Origin: Candidatus Laterigemmans baculatus
GTDB lineage: Bacteria; Planctomycetota; Planctomycetia; Pirellulales; Pirellulaceae
Direction of reading: 5' to 3'
Assembly (NCBI RefSeq): GCF_010367455.1
Contig: NZ_WRPR01000018.1
Coordinates: 1-48,553 of the forward strand
Length of the DNA: 48,553 nt
Below the pieces are notes generated by a model. It did not search any database and was not told the origin of the DNA. It saw only the letters and a list, made by a program, of their open reading frames with translations. Below, one piece after another: positions 8,804-16,846 of the stretch. Made by a program: the position numbers and the translations under genes. How positions within the stretch are numbered: position 1 is the stretch's first letter; the number at the start of each line of letters is the position of its first letter.

Positions 8804-9607
8804 ATGTCGTTTTTCAGTCAGAACGTGAAGCCGGTTTGGCGCGCGGCGAGTTCGTTAGCCTGTGCCGTCAAGAAGAAAGCCGCCGTGTCACTCGGGTACC
8901 GGAGGCCGACGAGAACGTGCCAGATCCCGGGCCTGCAGCAGTTGGTTGACGAGCGCATCTGCCCAGACCGGCCGGGAACGTTTGTCGAGGTCGGGGCTTA
9001 TGACGGCGAGCGATTCTCCAATACTTCGTGGCTCGCCGACAGTGGGTGGCGGGGGATCTATATCGAACCCTCTCGGCAGTTTTCGCGGTGGTGCCGATTC
9101 CGCCACATCCTCAACAACGTCACAGTCTTGAACGTAGCCGCGGGCGAGAAGAACGCCGAAGCAACGCTCATGCAGGTCGGCTCTTTGAGCACGATGTGCG
9201 AGGAAACGTTCGACGAGTACGGCCGCATTGAGTGGGCTAAGCCCCGCCTGCACAAGGATTTCCAGCGGCAAACAACCGAGATCCGAACCCTCGACTCGAT
9301 CCTGGAAACGAGCTGTGTTGACGTCGGCTTCGACATTTTAGTCGTAGATGTCGAAGGTTTTGAAGAAAATGTTTTCAGCGGCTTCGACGTGCGCCGCTGG
9401 AGACCGACGATGATGATTGTCGAACTATGTGACGCTCATCCCGACTTCAGTGAGAATGCGAAGCTGTCGGAGTCGGCTAGCCGCGTCCGCCAGAAGATCC
9501 TCAACGCGGGGTACCGCGAGGTCTACTGCGACAAAATCAATTCCGTCTTTGAACTCGTTGAGGCCGCGGCGAACCACGAGACCGGCGAGCGATTAGCGGT
9601 TGCCTGA
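8804..9607 (+). CDS. FkbM family methyltransferase (second of two)
   Basis: A 267-residue SAM-dependent methyltransferase, distantly related to its upstream neighbour. TFVEVGAYDGERFSNTSWLA is the SAM site, GWRGIYIEPSRQF follows, and RTLDSILE with DILVVDVEGFEENVF is the FkbM signature. The N-terminal 45 residues are extra and basic (VKKKAAVSL). AAAGG sits shortly upstream of the ATG. It closes the glycan block; two methyltransferases suggest two methylation positions or two acceptor sugars. Confidence 0.88.
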   Translation: MSFFSQNVKPVWRAASSLACAVKKKAAVSLGYRRPTRTCQIPGLQQLVDERICPDRPGTFVEVGAYDGERFSNTSWLADSGWRGIYIEPSRQFSRWCRFRHILNNVTVLNVAAGEKNAEATLMQVGSLSTMCEETFDEYGRIEWAKPRLHKDFQRQTTEIRTLDSILETSCVDVGFDILVVDVEGFEENVFSGFDVRRWRPTMMIVELCDAHPDFSENAKLSESASRVRQKILNAGYREVYCDKINSVFELVEAAANHETGERLAVA

Positions 9608-9669
9608 GGTTGATCGAATCGCAATCGTAACCGGCACTCCTGCAACTTTTCCTCCAGCCGACGCGAAGC

Positions 9670-10188
9670 ATGCCGCACTCCCCGGAGATCGTCTTTCACG
9701 CCGACCGTTACTCGATCGAGCGCGTCCGCCGCACGGGAAACGATGGGCGCGTGCATAGCCGCGACATCATCCGCCATCCGGGAGCGGTCGTCTTGCTGCC
9801 GATCACCTCGGACGATCGCGTGGTAATGATTCGCAACCACCGCGTCTCCATCGGCGAAACCTTGCTGGAACTTCCGGCCGGCACGATCGAGCGGGGTGAT
9901 TCGCCGCAAGAGACCGCGGCCCGCGAGTTGATCGAGGAAACCGGTTACCGGGCGGCGGATCTTCAACTCGTAAGGAAGTTCTATGCCTCGCCAGGAATCT
10001 GCGACGAAGCGATGTATCTGTTTCTCGCACGCGGGTTAGTCGCCGGCGAACCCGACCGAGAAGTCACCGAGCAGATCGAGAACCAGCTGGCTACCTGGGA
10101 TGAAATCCGCAACTGGCTCCGCGACGGTACGATCCAAGACGGAAAGACGCTGGTGGGGCTGATGAGTTATTTGATCGGGGAGCGATAG
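9670..10188 (+). CDS. Nudix hydrolase, ADP-ribose pyrophosphatase-like
   Basis: A 172-residue protein with a complete Nudix box: GTIERGDSPQETAARELIEE followed by TGY, matching GX5EX7REUXEEXGU. The upstream GAVVLLPITSDDRVVMIRNH and ETLLELPAG resemble the ADP-ribose/ADP-sugar pyrophosphatase subgroup. It probably hydrolyses a nucleoside-diphosphate sugar to nucleoside monophosphate and sugar phosphate, which would fit the preceding glycan block, though it may simply be housekeeping. Its stop codon is followed after five bases by a GGTTTCA heptamer array. Confidence 0.9.
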   Translation: MPHSPEIVFHADRYSIERVRRTGNDGRVHSRDIIRHPGAVVLLPITSDDRVVMIRNHRVSIGETLLELPAGTIERGDSPQETAARELIEETGYRAADLQLVRKFYASPGICDEAMYLFLARGLVAGEPDREVTEQIENQLATWDEIRNWLRDGTIQDGKTLVGLMSYLIGER

Positions 10189-10193
10189 GAGTT

Positions 10194-10253
10194 AGGTTTC
10201 AGGTTTCAGGTTTAAGAGTATAGGGAAGAATCTTCTCGTACTCGTACTCGTAC
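10194..10253. repeat. Composite TACTCG element, fragment 1 of 3
   Basis: The fragment has GGTTTCA heptamers at 10194-10212, then AGAGTATAGG, GAAGAATC and the start of a TACTCG hexamer array ending at about 10253. At that point group II intron sequence begins. The same order (heptamer, GAAGAATC, hexamers) is seen intact at 36924-37078. Fragments 2 (12183-12266) and 3 (14113-14130) complete the element. Confidence 0.85.
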
Positions 10254-10286
10254 TATCACGGTAGGGACCACCGTTTCCGGTGGCCC

Positions 10287-10328
10287 CCCGCACAGATCCG
10301 TACGTGAGCGATTTACTCATACGGCTCT
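10287..10328 (-). ncRNA. Group II intron domain V catalytic hairpin
   Basis: On the minus strand, GAGCCGTATGAG, a short loop containing TAAAT, then CGCTCACGTACGG form the highly conserved domain V hairpin with the ACGTACGG return strand. This is the ribozyme core of group II introns. The stop codon of the reverse transcriptase (TGA at 10317-10319) lies inside its 5' strand, so the ORF runs into the catalytic RNA. Confidence 0.88.
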
Positions 10329-11816
10329 TGCTCTGAGTCTGGCGTGATGCCGGATAGAGGGCCATGGGTGAGTGATTTTCGGTGGCGGCAGGTGCTTGCG
10401 CATCAACCGCCCCATGCGCTCGTGCGTCCAGGTGCGACTGCCACGCTGGCTACGCCGGCGCAGCTGGCCCAGCCAGAGATGGAACAGGGCCTCGCGAAAC
10501 TGGGTCAAGCGAGCGAAGTTCAGGGGGACCCCGTGGTACGCCTGCCATCCTCGGACGACGCTGGCGAGCCAGCGCCCCGTTGCCCCGATCGAGTGATGTC
10601 GGCGGCGGCGGAGTTCCTCTCCAATCCGTGCGAGCGTACCACGCATGCGGCTAGCCATCGTCAGGCGGCGGAGCACGAAACGGTCTCCCCGACGGGTCCG
10701 CGCACAGACGTGCGTGAACCCGAGAAAGTCAAACGTTTCGCATTTGCCTGTGCCTTCGCGACGATGGCGGTCCGAGGCCCGCCGACCGAACTCAATCAGC
10801 CGAGTTTTCTGCGGGTGCAGCCGGAGACCGAACTTGCCGAGCCGCCCGTGGAGGGCGTCCAGACACGCTTGGGCATCCGACTGGTGCTCGAAGCCGATCA
10901 CAAAGTCATCCGCGTAGCGAACGACGATGCAGTCCCCAGTTGCGTGGCGTTTGCGCCACTGGTCGATCCACAGATCGAACACGTAATGGAGGAAGATGTT
11001 GGCGAGCAGCGGTGAGAGCACCGCTCCTTGGGGAGTCCCTTTGCCGTTGTCACTCCAGTCGGTTCCTTCGATAATCCCGGCGTTCAGCCATTTGAGGATC
11101 AGTCGAACGATCCGCTTGTCTGCGACTCGATGTTCGATGAACTGCACCAACCAGTCACGGTCGATGTTGTCAAAGAACCCTTCGATGTCGGCGTCCAGTA
11201 TCCAGTTCACTCGCTTTTCGGTGATCCCGACGTAGAGCGCATCAAGCGCTTGATGCGGACTGCGTCCGGGCCGGAAGCCGTAGCTGAAACCGAGGAAGTC
11301 CGCTTCGTAGATGCACTGAAGGACCGCACGCAGCGCGTGCTGGACGATCTTGTCCTCCAGGGAGGGAATCCCCAGAGGCCGTTTGCGTCCGTCGGTTTTC
11401 TCGATGTGCACCCGCTTGGAGGGCTTCGCTCGGAAGGCTCCGCGGTGAATGCGACCGTGGAGGTCGGCGATCCGATTCTCCAGGTCTTGCTCGTATTCGT
11501 GCCACGTCACCCCGTCGACGCCCGGGGCTGCATGCCGCTTCAAGTCATAGAAGCTTGAAGTCAGCAGCTCCGGGTTGATGTGGTGCAGCAGCGTCGTGAA
11601 CTTGAGCGAGCGGTCCTTGCGGGCCGCCTCACGCACACCGGCCAGTCCATGTGACCTTCGTCTTTCCGGCTTCGGCGTCCGGACGAGGCTGGGCTGTTCG
11701 GTGTTCCTCCTTGCTGGTCGCCTTCCCTCGACCGACTCCGCGGGTGGTTCAGTTCCACCGTTGTTCGCCGGCGTCGCCGGTACTACGCGACCATCTGACT
11801 CCCTGTCCGCGTTCAT
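10317..11816 (-). CDS. ltrA: Group II intron reverse transcriptase/maturase
   Basis: A 499-residue intron-encoded protein. Fingers and palm: FYDLKRHAAPGVDGVTWHEY, KRVHIEKTDGRKRPLGIPSL, GFSYGFRPGRSPHQAL, WILDADIEGFFDNIDRDWL, GTPQGAVLSPLLANIFLHYV and the catalytic VVRYADDFVIGF with intact YADD. Domain X (maturase) follows around GATGRWLASVVRGWQAYHG. There is no C-terminal HNH endonuclease; the protein ends soon after domain X. The first 60 residues are charged and may be partly leader, but the ATG at 11816 is the first good start. The copy looks intact. Confidence 0.95.
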   Translation of the reverse strand: MNADRESDGRVVPATPANNGGTEPPAESVEGRRPARRNTEQPSLVRTPKPERRRSHGLAGVREAARKDRSLKFTTLLHHINPELLTSSFYDLKRHAAPGVDGVTWHEYEQDLENRIADLHGRIHRGAFRAKPSKRVHIEKTDGRKRPLGIPSLEDKIVQHALRAVLQCIYEADFLGFSYGFRPGRSPHQALDALYVGITEKRVNWILDADIEGFFDNIDRDWLVQFIEHRVADKRIVRLILKWLNAGIIEGTDWSDNGKGTPQGAVLSPLLANIFLHYVFDLWIDQWRKRHATGDCIVVRYADDFVIGFEHQSDAQACLDALHGRLGKFGLRLHPQKTRLIEFGRRASDRHRREGTGKCETFDFLGFTHVCARTRRGDRFVLRRLTMASRMRGTLARIGEELRRRRHHSIGATGRWLASVVRGWQAYHGVPLNFARLTQFREALFHLWLGQLRRRSQRGSRTWTHERMGRLMRKHLPPPKITHPWPSIRHHARLRARAV

Positions 11817-12182
11817 GCCCGGCGTACCCTCAGAGAGGTTTTCGGACCGCTGTCGGCGACTTCCTCCGACAGGCGTAACAGGGTCTCCCGGTTCTCGCGT
11901 TTGAAGTTTCCGCCCATGCCCGGGCCATAGATCCCGCCGTGACCGCGAACGCTCTTGCCATGACGAGCGGCCGGGTGTTGCCTTCCCTGTGTACGAGCAG
12001 GTCGGCTCACCGGACGATGTACATTTCGGGACTCAATCTCCGGGCCTAGGCGTACCCCTGCCGTGGCTACACCCACGCTGTTACCAGCGTCAGCGTACGA
12101 CTCGGGGCCAGCGCATCTGGCTAGGATTTCACTGTGAGACTCTTGCATTCTCAACTTCAAACCGGTTTATCCCGGCGCTTTC

Positions 12183-12266
12183 CGTACTCGTACTCGCTTC
12201 CAACGCTAACGGCCCGAGTACGAGTACCGCTTCGCTGAGTACGAGTACCGCTTCGCTGAGTACGAG
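12183..12266. repeat. Composite TACTCG element, fragment 2 of 3
   Basis: After the intron the left arm resumes (CGTACTCGTACTCG), then a core CTTCCAACGCTAACGGCC, then the inverse arm with two 21-bp units (AGTACGAGTACC followed by GCTTCGCTG) and AGTACGAG. The IS1380-family element begins immediately after. The core resembles that of the copy at 30487-30622 (CTCGCTKCCARCGCT, then GG.CCGAGTACGAG). Confidence 0.88.
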
Positions 12267-14112
12267 TCCTAAAATAAGCTTTCGCCGGTTGCGGCGCGGC
12301 CGATTTCGGCCGGCGCAGCGGCCACCGCACACCCGACGGGTGGTGCGGTGGGCCGGAGGGAGGCGTGGGACATCGGACTGCTGGGTGCCCTCGGGGCGGT
12401 TTGGCGTGAATGCGGTACCGAGCCTTACGTGCCTCGGCTTCTCCATCGCTGGGACGTCATTCCAGTGCGTAACGAAGCCAGCGATTGAAGACGTGCAGGT
12501 CCTCGGTGAGCGAGAGTAGCCGGACGGTTAGCCGTCGGGCTCCACGAACCACCTGAGCTGGGATCCGAATGAAGTGATCGACGAACGTGCGGTGTTCCAT
12601 GCGAATGACCCGCTTTCGTTCCTCCCGGTGCTTCTCCTTCCAGCGGCCGTCGACCGGGATGCTCAAGCCGATCCATGCCTTGAGCGTCCAGCTCAAAGAC
12701 GTCATGACCATGTAGGCCCAGTTCGAAGTCAGATTGTCGACCGGAGCATGGAGGGCGCGGCACTGACCCAACTGAGAGATAACGTTCTCTTGGTCACAGC
12801 GCTGGTTGCTTTCACCGATGATGTCGGCTGACGTATGGCTCTCGCGAGACAGGTTGCTCAGGTAGAAGAAGTACTTGTACTCTTCGAAGAGTCGTCCCTG
12901 CTTGGTAACGTCGACTTTCTTGCGGATCACCACCAAGCGGAAGGTCTTTTTGCACTTCTGGGGCTGGTAGGGCACCTCGATGAAGGATTCTGAATTGAGG
13001 CGACGGTTCTGGTATCCGCGCTCGTGAACCACCTTAAGCTTGGCGTTCTCCGGACGAGTTCGACGAGTCTTCGCAGGGTCGCGCTTTGGTTTTCGAGAGA
13101 GCGGCTGCCAGTCTGTCTCTGCCGCATCTTCGGCAATGCCCACGAGATTCGGATGCGCGGCGATTCCGAAAACGAAGCTCACCCCCTCTTCGTCCCAGCC
13201 GTCCAGCGCCGCGGATTGCGTGAACGCCGTGTCGCCGCGCAACTTGACCCGCCGAAAACCTGCGCTGCGACAAAGCTCTATCGCCTGATTCGCCTGTACC
13301 GACGCTCCACGGGCGCTGTGACTGTTGCCGCCGCGATTGATCAGCCGCAGGACCTCTCCGGTGTTGGCCAGCGTGACGACCAGCGGATGGTAGCCCCAGA
13401 TGTTCTTGTAGCTGAGGTCCATGCCCGCTTTGCATTCTCCGGAAGTGCCGACGATTGTGCCGTCCATGTCAACGACCGCTTCGTCGAAGAACTCGCTGTC
13501 CTGCTGCTTCCAGACCTGCACCCGGACTTCATCAATCGCCTGAAACAGCTGATCGATATGGGCCTCTTCGAACCGGCGACAGAAGTCGCCGGACGTCGTC
13601 GGGTCAGGGATTCGCTCGGCACCAATGGAGTTCAGGAAGTGCTCATCGTTGCGGCGCATCTCGATGTCCTGAATAGCCGCCGCGCCGCAGAGGGCGTTGT
13701 ACGCCAAGTTCAGTACGTGGTCCGATTCGTGGTACGGAGCATGCCTGCGGAAGATCTTCAAGTGGCGGTCGATCGCCTCAGGAAGGCCTACTTTCTGCAC
13801 GAAGGCATGGACAGCTGCCATTCCCCCAACGGCAGTGCCGCCAGCCTTTTTCGCCAATTCATAGCGAACATTGCCGCCAGCGATCATCGGCGATCCGCGG
13901 TCAGCCGAGCCCGAATCGGCAAGCCGTCTTTGGATCCGCCGTTTGCGTCGCTCGATCAGTTTTGCTTTAATTCGCTTCACTCGAAATCTCCAAATCCAAT
14001 GCGAGGCGGGTTGCCGGGCCGTTGCAAACTTGACACGGCAAACCGCTGGTGATTTCGAGTTTTTTTATGCGCCGATCGCAAGATGCGCAACCGGGGTACG
14101 CTTGCTTTAGGA
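12267..14112 (-). mobile_element. IS1380-family insertion sequence, intact
   Basis: The ends are imperfect inverted repeats: left TCCTAAAATAAGC then CCGGTTGCG about 10 bases later; right, read inward, TCCTAAAGCAAGC then CCGGTTGCG. One full-length transposase lies inside on the minus strand. With ends at 12267 and 14112 the flanks are the 4-bp direct repeat CGAG (12263-12266 and 14113-14116). If the ends are drawn at CCTAAA, the flanks are 6-bp ACGAGT. The hexamer target makes the two readings hard to separate. Closing the insertion restores the TACGAG repeat in phase. Confidence 0.88.
12457..13980 (-). CDS. IS1380-family transposase
   Basis: A 507-residue DDE transposase, uninterrupted. The basic N-terminus (KRIKAKLIERRKRRIQRRL) is followed by HAPYHESDHVLNLAYNALCG and NDEHFLNSIGAERIPDPTTS, typical of IS1380. 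Probable catalytic acids lie in VVDMDGTIVG, VKLRGDTAF and the late NQRCDQENVISQLGQ. The C-terminal HRTFVDHFIRIPAQVV region is also family-typical. Full length and both ends present suggest a functional, fairly recent insertion. Confidence 0.94.
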   Translation of the reverse strand: MKRIKAKLIERRKRRIQRRLADSGSADRGSPMIAGGNVRYELAKKAGGTAVGGMAAVHAFVQKVGLPEAIDRHLKIFRRHAPYHESDHVLNLAYNALCGAAAIQDIEMRRNDEHFLNSIGAERIPDPTTSGDFCRRFEEAHIDQLFQAIDEVRVQVWKQQDSEFFDEAVVDMDGTIVGTSGECKAGMDLSYKNIWGYHPLVVTLANTGEVLRLINRGGNSHSARGASVQANQAIELCRSAGFRRVKLRGDTAFTQSAALDGWDEEGVSFVFGIAAHPNLVGIAEDAAETDWQPLSRKPKRDPAKTRRTRPENAKLKVVHERGYQNRRLNSESFIEVPYQPQKCKKTFRLVVIRKKVDVTKQGRLFEEYKYFFYLSNLSRESHTSADIIGESNQRCDQENVISQLGQCRALHAPVDNLTSNWAYMVMTSLSWTLKAWIGLSIPVDGRWKEKHREERKRVIRMEHRTFVDHFIRIPAQVVRGARRLTVRLLSLTEDLHVFNRWLRYALE

Positions 14113-14130
14113 CGAGTACGAGTACGAATA
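14113..14130. repeat. Composite TACTCG element, fragment 3 of 3
   Basis: Immediately after the IS right end, CGAGTACGAGTACGAATACG continues the inverse arm in phase, followed by GGGGAGAAATTTC, comparable with AGAGAAAGGATGC at 37168-37180. This is the right terminus of the element split by the intron and the IS. Confidence 0.8.
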
Positions 14131-14238
14131 CGGGGGAGAAATTTCTTGCCTTGAATCGCTCTGGCGTCGCTTTGGCGATATCGCTTATGGTCCGCGGAAC
14201 GACACGCTGCGATCGATCCACTCGAACCTGTCAATTGG

Positions 14239-14814
14239 ATGACTGAGATGTTGATTCTGTTCCGCAAGAGTCTGTGCATCGCCTTAGCCGCTGCCACGCC
14301 CCTCTGGGGTGCGCCGAGCCGCTTACTGGCTAGTGATCCGGGGCGGACGACGACTGCTCCCCAAGCTTCCAACGACGCTCCGCCGGCGGGCCTGATGGAG
14401 ATGGAGGCCGTCCCGGTACGTCTCTCGGCCGACCGCCAGATGCGGGGCGAGGCCAAAACGGTCGAGGGCAAGCCGGCCTCCGGAGCGACCGTCGTGCTGG
14501 GCGTCAACGGCAAGCCGGTGGGACGGGTGATCGCGGACGAGCAGGGCCGTTTCACCTTCGGTCCGCTCAAGCCGGGCCGCTACCAGTTGGCTACGACCGA
14601 AGCGGTAGCGATGGTTGACGTCTTTCCTGCGACCGACGCGCCCGAGAAAGCCGTCCAGTCGATCGAAGTCTCTCAGCCGGCAATGATCGCACGCGGTCAG
14701 AATGCCCGAGCGTGGCTGACCAACCCCTGGTTCCTGGGCTTGGTAATCGCCGCCGCGATCGCCATTCCGCTGGCGATCGCCCTCGACGATGATGACGACG
14801 ACGACGCCAGCTGA
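14239..14814 (+). CDS. Secreted protein with carboxypeptidase regulatory-like domain
   Basis: A 191-residue exported protein. The N-terminus has a signal peptide (FRKSLCIALAAATPLWGAPS). Residues 70-125 form a carboxypeptidase-regulatory-like beta-sandwich: RGEAKTVEGKPASGATVVLG and VIADEQGRFTFGPLKPGRYQ. A C-terminal membrane segment (WFLGLVIAAAIAIPLAIAL) is followed by a run of seven Asp. This anchors the sandwich outside the membrane with an acidic tail; similar small proteins are common in planctomycetes, with unknown role. The stop lies two bases from the stop of the convergent FAD oxidoreductase gene. Confidence 0.8.
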   Translation: MTEMLILFRKSLCIALAAATPLWGAPSRLLASDPGRTTTAPQASNDAPPAGLMEMEAVPVRLSADRQMRGEAKTVEGKPASGATVVLGVNGKPVGRVIADEQGRFTFGPLKPGRYQLATTEAVAMVDVFPATDAPEKAVQSIEVSQPAMIARGQNARAWLTNPWFLGLVIAAAIAIPLAIALDDDDDDDAS

Positions 14815-14815
14815 A

Positions 14816-16228
14816 TTACGGATCTTGGAGACAGTAACGGTTGGCCATGCTGATCCCCGAGACGATCGCACCGACGATACCAACGAAGCCTTGATCGGTG
14901 CCGCAAAGAAAGACGTTCTCGAGATGCGTTGAGCCGTCGAGCTGCTTGTCCGGCGCTCCGTAAACGGCACCGTTATCGTGCCAAGTGAAGCGACGAATCG
15001 TCTTGGGCGTGAAGACGTCGGTGTCGATCACGCGGCTGCGGAAGTCGGGCATGAACCGCACCGACGCTTCGACGGCGCGATCGTACTGGGCGAGCTTCGC
15101 TGCTCGGTACTGCGGCTCATTCAGCTCGCACCATCGATCATGATTGGCCAGCGTCGTAATCCGGATCACGCCGTCGGGCAGCTCCCCTTCCTCGGGGGCG
15201 TACGCGTAATTGTTGGGCGAGCAAATCACGCCGGTCCGGGTATCGCAGAGCGCATTCTCGGGACGCTCCCAGTGGAACTCGGGGCTGTCGTTGTAGAACA
15301 CGATCGTGCGGTCGAAACCGAGCTCTCGCGGCTGGCAATCGAGGATCGAAACCGACTCGATGAACGACAACTGGCCAGCCCGGGCCGCATCGACTTCGGT
15401 AATGTCGTCGCACAGCCGCATCGTTTCGATGGCTCCGGCCGACGAGAGGATCCGCCGCGCCTGCAATTCGGTGCCATCGTCGAGCACGACGCCCACGGCC
15501 CGCCCATTCTCGACGTGGATCCGCGAGACTCCGCTCCGCAGCTTTAGCTCGCCGCCGAGTCCACGGAACTTCCGCACCAAGTGCTTGAGGATCAACCGAA
15601 CGCCCTTGAGCGGCCGCCCAAAGCCTTCCAGGTAACACGCCCGGAACATGATGCAGAACTGGCCGAAATCCATGTCCCGCTCGCGCGCGTTGCCATACCA
15701 CATCAACGGGCAGAGCAGCATCTCGCGGAGCAGCGGATCGCTGATCGTCTCGGCGAGGACTTCGCGTGAGGACCGGGTAAACCGCGGATCGTCGCCGTCG
15801 AGATCGTCGTAATCCAGCAGGCTCGCGACCAGCCGTCGGAAGTTGTCGATCTGGCCGGGAAACTGCTTGCGGATCTCTGCTTCGAGCAGCGCAATGTCGT
15901 TGCCGAAGTTCAACTCCGCGTCGCTGAAGCGGATCGAGGAGCCGAGCTGCGGGGCGAGCTTGAAATCGTCCCAGCGGAGCCGGAGTTGCCGGAGCAGCTT
16001 TGCCAGCGGGCCGTGGCGAGCTCCTTTCTCGCTGAAATTGGTCACCGCATGGAGCCCGACATCGTAGTCCCGGCCCCCCATGCGGTAAAACGAATTGAGA
16101 CCGCCGATCGTGTAATGGCGTTCCAGGATGCAGACGCGGCGATCGAAGTGGGCCAACCGGATGCCGGCGGCCAAACCGCTCATCCCCGCGCCAATGATGA
16201 TCGTGTCGTACACGTCAGCTGCGGACAA
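14816..16228 (-). CDS. CrtI/phytoene-desaturase-like FAD oxidoreductase
   Basis: A 470-residue FAD-dependent enzyme. DTIIIGAGMSGLAAGIRLAH is the dinucleotide-binding fold, CILERHYTIGGLNSFY holds the acidic ribose ligand, and GTDQGFVGIVGAIVSGISMA is the C-terminal FAD motif of the phytoene desaturase/carotenoid isomerase family. It overlaps the acyl carrier protein gene by 14 bases and follows a ketosynthase, so it more likely desaturates or reduces an ACP-bound acyl chain than a carotenoid. No phytoene synthase is in the window. It is the last gene of the minus-strand operon. Confidence 0.85.
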   Translation of the reverse strand: MSAADVYDTIIIGAGMSGLAAGIRLAHFDRRVCILERHYTIGGLNSFYRMGGRDYDVGLHAVTNFSEKGARHGPLAKLLRQLRLRWDDFKLAPQLGSSIRFSDAELNFGNDIALLEAEIRKQFPGQIDNFRRLVASLLDYDDLDGDDPRFTRSSREVLAETISDPLLREMLLCPLMWYGNARERDMDFGQFCIMFRACYLEGFGRPLKGVRLILKHLVRKFRGLGGELKLRSGVSRIHVENGRAVGVVLDDGTELQARRILSSAGAIETMRLCDDITEVDAARAGQLSFIESVSILDCQPRELGFDRTIVFYNDSPEFHWERPENALCDTRTGVICSPNNYAYAPEEGELPDGVIRITTLANHDRWCELNEPQYRAAKLAQYDRAVEASVRFMPDFRSRVIDTDVFTPKTIRRFTWHDNGAVYGAPDKQLDGSTHLENVFLCGTDQGFVGIVGAIVSGISMANRYCLQDP

Positions 16229-16475
16229 TGTCTTTCATCTTTGGTTCCAGGTACGTCACCGTCGACTGCATGCTGGCCAGATGGTGGTAGTCCTCTTCCG
16301 GAATCTGCACGCGGTGCCGCTTCCGCAATTCCATCACGATATCCAAGAAGTCCATGCTGTCGAGTTCCAGCTGCTCGCGGAACGGGACCTCGTCCTTGAG
16401 CTCTCCCAAGTCCTCGTCGGGAGCAATGTCAGCGAGGATATCCAGAATCTCTTCACGAATTTCGGCAGGGCTCAT
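16215..16475 (-). CDS. Acyl carrier protein
   Basis: An 86-residue carrier protein with the phosphopantetheine site LELDSMDFLDIVMEL (Ser near residue 40). It is acidic, helical and of standard length. It is not the usual fatty-acid ACP, whose site reads DSL; the DSM form and the dedicated ketosynthase and FAD enzyme suggest a specialised pathway. Its 3' end overlaps the FAD oxidoreductase start by 14 bases, pointing to translational coupling. Confidence 0.9.
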   Translation of the reverse strand: MSPAEIREEILDILADIAPDEDLGELKDEVPFREQLELDSMDFLDIVMELRKRHRVQIPEEDYHHLASMQSTVTYLEPKMKDIVRS

Positions 16476-16846
16476 CGGCCGAGTTCCTTAGCGTCTACAA
16501 ACAAGGGGATCGCCGGGATTCGCACGGAGAAGCGGCTAGCCCGGGGGTGGATGCGTCAATCATCGCCACGTTGTAACCGAAGTCCGGCTGTCCTTTAACC
16601 GGCCACCTTCGGCTTCCTCAGGTTCGATGGCCCAAGGCCCACGCGAAGTTCCGGAAGTTTGCAAAACCCAAACACGCGTTGCGCGAATTTTACCCGTTCC
16701 CACTCGGAGGTCGTGCAGTTTTTAGCCCCCCCTCCCCCGAAGGGAATTGCGGCAATCGCTCGACCTTCACCCCCAAACCCTTTCGCGATTCTCTTTGGGG
16801 GAGAGGGTTGGGGTGAGGAGGTCTAAGCGGCCGGCAACCGGCCCCC
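16476..16846. other. 370-bp gap in the operon with a hairpin repeat
   Basis: There is no gene. At about 16769-16822 the sequence ACCCCCAAACCCT, an AGAGAATCGC-containing loop (minus strand), and AGGGTTGGGGT form an imperfect hairpin typical of dispersed planctomycete repeats. It separates the ketosynthase from the ACP gene and may stabilise or end part of the mRNA. The ACP and FAD genes may therefore have their own promoter between about 16480 and 16760; none is clear by eye. Confidence 0.5.

Larger units (their letters stand above)
10254..12182 (-). mobile_element. Group II intron (about 1.9 kb), inserted in a repeat
   Basis: A retroelement encoding a reverse transcriptase/maturase on the minus strand. 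Domain V is recognisable just upstream of the 3' end, followed by the domain VI hairpin (CCACCG/CGGTGG) and an end close to CCCTAC. Domains I-III must lie between about 11820 and 12182. Exact ends are uncertain: the 5' end does not show a plain GTGYG at the repeat junction. Both flanks are TACTCG hexamers, so the intron sits in the left arm of a composite repeat. The RT lacks an HNH endonuclease, as in introns that target hairpins or single-stranded DNA at replication forks. Confidence 0.85.

Noticed and set aside
14816-16228. Carotenoid biosynthesis
   Set aside because: The FAD enzyme resembles CrtI, but no phytoene synthase or cyclase accompanies it, and it overlaps an ACP gene.
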